DNA from: Modestobacter sp.
Lineage (GTDB): Bacteria > Actinomycetota > Actinomycetes > Mycobacteriales > Geodermatophilaceae
Assembly: GCA_025966175.1 (NCBI GenBank)
Contig: JAOPVN010000448.1
Location: forward strand, 1-9,064
Direction of reading: 5' to 3'
DNA: 9,064 bases
The position numbers and the translations under genes are program-made. This document shows, piece by piece, positions 6,347-9,064 of the stretch (its first letter is position 1; each line of letters begins with the position of its first letter). The notes beneath the pieces are model-generated. The model had not been told where the DNA came from. It saw only the letters and a program-made list of their open reading frames with translations, and made no database searches.

Positions 6347-6380
6347 TGCCACGCCTCGTCTTGAGAGGCCAGGCGTGGCA
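6347..6380. terminator. Second strong hairpin upstream of the riboswitch promoter
   Basis: TGCCACGCCT (6347-6356) and AGGCGTGGCA (6371-6380) form a perfect 10-bp stem with a 14-base loop. It follows the first hairpin by 19 bases and lies before the candidate promoter at 6408. It probably backs up the first terminator and insulates the riboswitch transcript from upstream read-through. The inverted repeat could instead be a protein operator. Confidence 0.5.
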
Positions 6381-6407
6381 CATCACTACGAAATCTCGGG
6401 CTGCTCA

Positions 6408-6437
6408 TTGTCACGATGGGGGAACGGCCCGTACGTT
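6408..6437 (+). promoter_or_regulatory. Candidate sigma-A-type promoter for the riboswitch-transglycosylase transcript
   Basis: TTGTCA (6408-6413) matches the -35 consensus TTGACA at five of six positions. TACGTT (6432-6437) fits the actinobacterial -10 form TAnnnT. The spacer is 18 bases. The transcript would start near 6444, about 45 bases before the riboswitch aptamer, leaving a leader that can fold small hairpins (GTCC-GGTC-GGAC at 6444-6455, and CATCCGG with CCGGATG at 6466-6489). Position and motifs agree, but high-GC promoters are hard to call by eye. Confidence 0.5.
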
Positions 6438-6488
6438 GGGCAGGTCCGGTCGGACGTCAGGTCCCCATCCGGGGAGCCCGTGCCGGAT

Positions 6489-6618
6489 GCCGCCGAGTCG
6501 CTGTACGCAGCGAGCCGGGGACCCACCGCAGCACTGGGGTGAATCCCGTCCTGGGCACGTGCCCGGGCCGGGTAGGGCGTCTTCCCGCCCGAATCCGTCA
6601 GCTAACTCGGTAGGCGGC
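6489..6618 (+). promoter_or_regulatory. Cyclic di-AMP riboswitch (ydaO/yuaA class)
   Basis: The aptamer is closed by P1, GCCGCC (6489-6494) with GGCGGC (6613-6618). In order it then shows a hairpin TCGCTG-TACG-CAGCGA (6498-6513), GGGGACCCA (6517-6525), GGGGTGAATCC (6536-6546), a stem around GGGC-ACGT-GCCC (about 6553-6564), TAGGGC (6573-6578) and the long conserved 3' block CCGAATCCGTCAGCTAAC (6589-6606) followed by GGTAGGCGG. These are the core conserved blocks of the ydaO/yuaA RNA, which binds c-di-AMP and turns expression off at high ligand. In actinobacteria the class is known upstream of peptidoglycan hydrolases, including resuscitation-promoting factors and SLT/NlpC proteins, exactly the kind of gene found here. 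The 5' boundary of the leader is less certain; CCG (6483-6485) and CGG (6621-6623) may lengthen P1. Confidence 0.92.
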
Positions 6619-6622
6619 CACG

Positions 6623-6647
6623 GAAGAGCCACGGAGCCCCTCTCTTC
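6623..6647 (+). promoter_or_regulatory. Hairpin between riboswitch and start codon, possible expression platform
   Basis: GAAGAG (6623-6628) and CTCTTC (6642-6647) pair perfectly around a 13-base loop, and the stem closes directly against the ATG at 6648. The only good Shine-Dalgarno core, GGAG at 6633-6636, lies in the loop, 11 bases from the ATG. The stem base also competes with extension of aptamer P1 (CGG at 6621-6623 would pair with 6483-6485). The octamer GCCACGGA occurs twice (6617-6624 and 6628-6635), and the first copy overlaps the P1 3' strand. A role in translational control is an inference. Confidence 0.4.
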
Positions 6648-7565
6648 ATGTCCCGTCGCACCACCACGCCCACATCGATCGAGCTGCCCCTCCCGACCGA
6701 GGTCCTCGCCGAGGTCGACGAGCTGAACAGCGAGGCCGCCGAGCCGGCCACGGAGTCGGCTACCGAGCAGCTGCCCACCCCGCATCGCCGTGCCAGCCGC
6801 CGCCGGCCGCCCGCCGGGCTGCGCCGTCCCGCCCTGTACCTCGCGGTCGCCGTTGCCGGTGGGATCATGGTGAACGTCCTGACCACCGGCCAGCCGGACG
6901 CCCAGGCCGGTGCGGACCAGCCGGTCAGCGTCGCCGCGCAGCTGGGCCTGAGCTCGCAGCGCACCGACACCACGCTGTCCCACAGCGACGTCGGTCAGCG
7001 GCTGGGTCAGCTCGCGGCCAACCGCAGTCAGCGCGAGGCCGAGCAGGCCGCTGCCGCCCAGTCACAGGCCGCCGCCGACCAGGCCGTGATCGACGCCCAG
7101 GCCGCGGCGGCCGCGAAGGCCGCCGCCGACGCCCAGGCAGCGGCGGAAGCAAAGGCCGCCGAGGAGGCCGCGGCGGCCGCGGCGGCTTCAGCGGCTTCAG
7201 CGGCGAAGGCCGCCGAGCAGCAGGCCGCTGCCGAGTCGGTGCCGGCGAGCAGCGGGTCCAGGAGCTCCGCCGGCTCGGGCTCGTACCAGGACTACGCGCT
7301 GGCACAGCTCGGCGGCGACCGGAGCGAGTTCTCGTGCCTGGAGAGTCTGTGGGGCAAGGAGAGCGGCTGGAACCCCAACGCGCAGAACCCCTCCAGCAGT
7401 GCATACGGGATCCCGCAGTTCCTGGACTCCACCTGGAAGGGCACCGGGATCGCCAAGACCTCCGACGGCTACCGGCAGATCGACGCCGGGCTGGTCTACA
7501 TCGACTCGCGCTACGGTTCGCCGTGCGGCGCGTGGTCGCACTCGAAGTCCACCGGCTGGTACTGA
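6648..7565 (+). CDS. Membrane-anchored lytic transglycosylase-like protein (SLT domain)
   Basis: This is a 305-residue protein. Residues 1-60 form a cytoplasmic, polar N-terminus ending in a basic cluster (HRRASRRRPP). A single hydrophobic segment follows at about 61-80 (LYLAVAVAGGIMVNVL), acting as an anchor or uncleaved signal. An Ala/Gln/Glu/Lys-rich low-complexity region at about 125-200 is probably a long helix or wall spacer. The C-terminal SLT-like domain spans about 213-305, with LWGKESGWNPNAQNPSSSAY (234-253), where E238 is the expected catalytic acid, then GIPQFLDSTW and GYRQIDAGLVYIDSRYGSPC. C230 and C293 could form a disulfide. Such proteins cleave the MurNAc-GlcNAc bond in peptidoglycan. 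The c-di-AMP riboswitch upstream ties expression to wall or osmotic signalling. The start at ATG 6648 has only GGAG at 11 bases upstream, long but acceptable. A strictly Rpf-type fold is less likely than SLT. Confidence 0.88.
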   Translation: MSRRTTTPTSIELPLPTEVLAEVDELNSEAAEPATESATEQLPTPHRRASRRRPPAGLRRPALYLAVAVAGGIMVNVLTTGQPDAQAGADQPVSVAAQLGLSSQRTDTTLSHSDVGQRLGQLAANRSQREAEQAAAAQSQAAADQAVIDAQAAAAAKAAADAQAAAEAKAAEEAAAAAAASAASAAKAAEQQAAAESVPASSGSRSSAGSGSYQDYALAQLGGDRSEFSCLESLWGKESGWNPNAQNPSSSAYGIPQFLDSTWKGTGIAKTSDGYRQIDAGLVYIDSRYGSPCGAWSHSKSTGWY

Positions 7566-7574
7566 CGCACCGAC

Positions 7575-7592
7575 GGTCGCCCGCGGGCGACC
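7575..7592 (+). terminator. First terminator hairpin after the transglycosylase gene
   Basis: GGTCGCCC (7575-7582) and GGGCGACC (7585-7592) are inverted copies with 2 bases between, so the practical fold is a 6-bp stem with a 6-base loop. It begins 10 bases after the stop codon. No T-tract follows. Confidence 0.55.
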
Positions 7593-7601
7593 AGGGGTGC
7601 T

Positions 7602-7637
7602 GCCGAGGCCCGGGTCCTGCGGGGCCCGGGCCTCGGC
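7602..7637 (+). terminator. Strong 16-bp terminator hairpin
   Basis: GCCGAGGCCCGGGTCC (7602-7617) pairs with GGGCCCGGGCCTCGGC (7622-7637) around a TGCG tetraloop. The stem is 16 bp with one U-G wobble and is otherwise all Watson-Crick and mostly G-C. It is the most stable simple hairpin in the window and follows the first one by 9 bases. Tandem hairpins without T-tracts fit actinobacterial intrinsic terminators. Confidence 0.75.
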
Positions 7638-7779
7638 CGTCCCCGTACGGCAGGCTGACGCCGGTCGGCGCACGATACGGACGTCGTCGTCCGCACGTGG
7701 CGCGCGACCACCTGTCCACCGCGGCACGAGCATCGGTCAGGATTGACGGGTGGAACACCCAGACGAGGAGCGCTGAACC
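7638..7779 (+). promoter_or_regulatory. Leader region of the YceI gene with inverted repeats
   Basis: No gene is visible here. CGGACG (7678-7683) and CGTCCG (7688-7693) form a perfect inverted repeat around TCGT. GGGTG and CACCC at 7748-7760 form another around GAA. A TTGACG at 7743-7748 could be a -35, but no suitable -10 follows at 17-18 bases. The GAGGAG at 7765-7770 is the Shine-Dalgarno of the YceI gene. The repeats may be operators; this is tentative. Confidence 0.3.
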
Positions 7780-8379
7780 GTGGGCAAGCACCGCGCACCC
7801 GAGGGCGCCGCGACGGACTTCGATGCCGCCACCAGCGCACTGGCGGACGTGACCGGCGACTACACCGTCGACGTCACGCACACGCGCATCGGCATCCGGG
7901 CCCGGCACGCGATGGTGACCACCGTCCGTGGCGCCTTCACCGAGTTCGCCGGCACCGCGCACCTGGACACGGCCACGCCGGCCGCCAGTAGCGTGACGCT
8001 GCGGATCGCCACCGCCAGCATCGACACCGGCACCCCCGACCGCGACACGCACCTGCGCTCGGCGGACTTTCTCGACGTCGAGCAGTTCCCGGAGATGGTC
8101 TTCACCTCCACCGGGGTCGAGCAGGTCGACGACGAGGTCTACCGGGTCACCGGTGACCTCACCATCAAGGACGTCACCAGGTCGGTCGCCATCGACTTCA
8201 CGCTGACCGGCTCGGCGCTGGACCCGTTCGGCAACACCCGGGTCGGCTTCGAGGGGGCGCTGGCGATCAAGCGCAGCGACTGGCAGCTGACCTACAACAC
8301 CGTCCTGGACACCGGTGGGGTGCTGATCAGCGACCGCATCCAGGTCGAGTTCGACGTCTCGGCGATCAAGCAGTCCTGA
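7780..8379 (+). CDS. YceI-family lipid-binding protein, cytosolic form
   Basis: This 199-residue YceI-domain protein is close to the normal family length. After a variable N-terminus of about 25 residues, the domain begins GDYTVDVTHTRIGIRARHAM, the typical YceI opening (W/DYxxDxxHSxIxFxxRH). DTGTPDRDTHLRSADFLDVEQFPEMVFTST is the central hallmark, followed by the repeating strands of the lipocalin-like barrel (GDLTIKDVTRSVAIDFTL) and a closing FDVSAIKQ. YceI proteins bind polyisoprenoid chains or amphiphiles. There is no signal peptide, unlike the periplasmic E. coli protein, which is usual for actinobacterial members. GTG 7780 is supported by GAGGAG 9 bases upstream. It appears to be a single-gene transcript after the strong terminator at 7602-7637. 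Confidence 0.93.
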   Translation: MGKHRAPEGAATDFDAATSALADVTGDYTVDVTHTRIGIRARHAMVTTVRGAFTEFAGTAHLDTATPAASSVTLRIATASIDTGTPDRDTHLRSADFLDVEQFPEMVFTSTGVEQVDDEVYRVTGDLTIKDVTRSVAIDFTLTGSALDPFGNTRVGFEGALAIKRSDWQLTYNTVLDTGGVLISDRIQVEFDVSAIKQS

Positions 8380-8390
8380 TCCTCCGGGAG

Positions 8391-8408
8391 CCGGTGCGAC
8401 CGGTGCGA
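8391..8408 (+). repeat. Perfect 9-bp tandem repeat
   Basis: CCGGTGCGA is present twice head to tail, 11 bases after the YceI stop codon and about 60 bases before the next start. The function is unknown; it may be a slippage product or a direct-repeat protein site. Confidence 0.6.
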
Positions 8409-8416
8409 TGAGTTCT

Positions 8417-8447
8417 CCCCGGCGAGGGGGTCTGTGCTGCTGACCCC
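8417..8447 (+). other. Two mutually exclusive small hairpins before the serine hydrolase gene
   Basis: CCCC (8417-8420) can pair with a GGGG in the G-run at 8426-8430 around a short loop. The same G-run as GGGGTC (8427-8432) can pair with GACCCC (8442-8447) around a 9-base loop. The second is the stronger stem and ends 8 bases before the Shine-Dalgarno (8456-8462). It could terminate YceI transcription or modulate the next gene. Confidence 0.35.
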
Positions 8448-8468
8448 GTCGCCGCGAGGAGGCCCGGC

Positions 8469-9064
8469 ATGTCGCACCTCTCCCGGTTCGTGACCGTCTG
8501 GTCGCTGCTGCAGGCCCGGGTGGACGACGGCCGGCTGCCCGGCTTCGCCGCTGCCGTGCGGCACCGCGGGGAGGTCGAGGTGCACGCCGCGGGCTGCCTG
8601 ACCCTGGGCAGCGCCGACCGGGTGGAGCCGGAGTCGCTGTTCCGGATCGCCTCGCTGTCCAAGCCCTACGCCGGCGCGCTGACCCTGGCGCTGGTCGAGG
8701 ACGGGGTGCTCGACCTCGACGACCCGGTCGCCCGCTGGCTGCCGGAGCTCGCCGAGCCGCGGGTACTGGCCGCGCGCGGGGCGGCGCTGGCCGACACCGT
8801 CGCGGCCGACCGGCCGATCACCGTGCGGCACCTGCTCACCAGCACCCCCGGGTTCGGCGGCATCTGGGACGGGTCCCCGCTGGCCGAGGCGATCGGCACC
8901 CGCGGCATCGGGCCGGGCCCGATGCCGCCCGAGCTGACGCCCGCGGAGTTCCTGGCCCGGCTCGGCGAGCTGCCGCTGGCGGCCCAGCCGGGGGAGCGCT
9001 GGCTGTACCACATCAGCGCCGAGGTGCTGTCGGTCCTGCTGGCCCGCGCGACCGGCCGTCCGCT
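8469..9064 (+). CDS. Serine hydrolase of the class C beta-lactamase/DD-peptidase family, N-terminal part
   Basis: The frame opens at ATG 8469, 6 bases after GAGGAGG (8456-8462), and stays open through the window end, giving 199 residues of a protein expected to be about 350-450. The active-site tetrad SLSK lies at 62-65 (S62 nucleophile, K65 base) in LFRIASLSKPYAGALTLALVEDGVLDLDDPV, the classic beta-lactamase-family opening. ITVRHLLTSTPGFG follows (117-130), where most relatives have HLLTHTSG. Y180 in ERWLYHIS sits at the YxN-like tyrosine position, although Asn is replaced. The KTG-type third motif would lie beyond the window. There is no signal peptide, so it is probably a cytosolic esterase- or peptidase-like member and not a secreted beta-lactamase. 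The substrate is unknown. It may be transcribed with or separately from YceI. Confidence 0.88.
   Translation, partial: MSHLSRFVTVWSLLQARVDDGRLPGFAAAVRHRGEVEVHAAGCLTLGSADRVEPESLFRIASLSKPYAGALTLALVEDGVLDLDDPVARWLPELAEPRVLAARGAALADTVAADRPITVRHLLTSTPGFGGIWDGSPLAEAIGTRGIGPGPMPPELTPAEFLARLGELPLAAQPGERWLYHISAEVLSVLLARATGRP

Noticed and set aside
5126..6352. Long reverse-strand open frame opposite the stress protein and methyltransferase
   Set aside because: It is an Arg/Pro/Ala-rich shadow with no family features; both forward genes have ribosome sites and diagnostic motifs.
6421..6437. ECF sigma promoter (GGAAC ... CGTT) before the riboswitch
   Set aside because: The two elements are only 8 bases apart, far below the 16-17 required.
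7182..7199. CRISPR-like or mobile repeat in the Ala-rich coding region
   Set aside because: It is only a 9-base in-frame tandem duplication within a low-complexity Ala coding stretch; there are no spacers or longer repeat units.
6925..8052. Reverse-strand 375-codon open frame opposite the transglycosylase and YceI
   Set aside because: It crosses two strong terminator hairpins and has Arg/Pro-rich, motif-free translation, so it is a shadow.

Overview
The window is very GC-rich (codon third positions almost all G or C) and uses GTG and TTG starts alongside ATG. Gene content and style point to an actinobacterium. A Geodermatophilaceae-like soil or rock lineage is my guess from style only and was not tested. 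I see no mobile element, CRISPR array, tRNA or rRNA.

Left part (1-4944): after the tail of an unrecognised rightward gene, five genes read leftward. In transcription order these are an MFS exporter (3694-4944), a small cupin (3168-3563), a YfeX-type DyP heme peroxidase (2222-3142), a 50-residue zinc-ribbon protein (2062-2214) and a PoxB-type pyruvate dehydrogenase (quinone)/pyruvate oxidase (245-1981). The cupin, DyP and zinc-ribbon genes are packed with gaps of 25 and 7 bp and are probably co-transcribed. PoxB follows after 80 bp. A hairpin (3641-3661) probably separates the MFS gene from the cupin cluster. The cluster looks like redox or stress metabolism (heme peroxidase plus flavin/ThDP pyruvate oxidation), but no shared pathway can be shown from sequence alone.

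Middle (4945-6327): a TTG-started universal stress protein is followed 2 bp later by a METTL20/ETFBKMT-like lysine methyltransferase. The pair is transcribed rightward and ends in a hairpin terminator. A perfect 16-bp inverted repeat lies in the leader of the stress-protein gene.

Right-centre (6328-7637): this is the most notable region. A candidate promoter is followed by a convincing ydaO/yuaA-class cyclic di-AMP riboswitch (about 6489-6618), then a membrane-anchored, Ala-rich lytic transglycosylase (SLT fold) at 6648-7565. The gene ends in two strong GC-rich hairpins. c-di-AMP control of cell-wall hydrolases is an established actinobacterial theme. The expression platform here is less typical: a hairpin carries the only good Shine-Dalgarno in its loop and closes directly against the ATG.

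Right end (7638-9064): a cytosolic YceI-family lipid-binding protein and the first 199 residues of a class C beta-lactamase-like serine hydrolase, which runs off the window.

Overall this is mostly ordinary chromosomal sequence. The riboswitch-transglycosylase unit and the tiny zinc-ribbon gene inside the peroxidase cluster are the parts most worth following.
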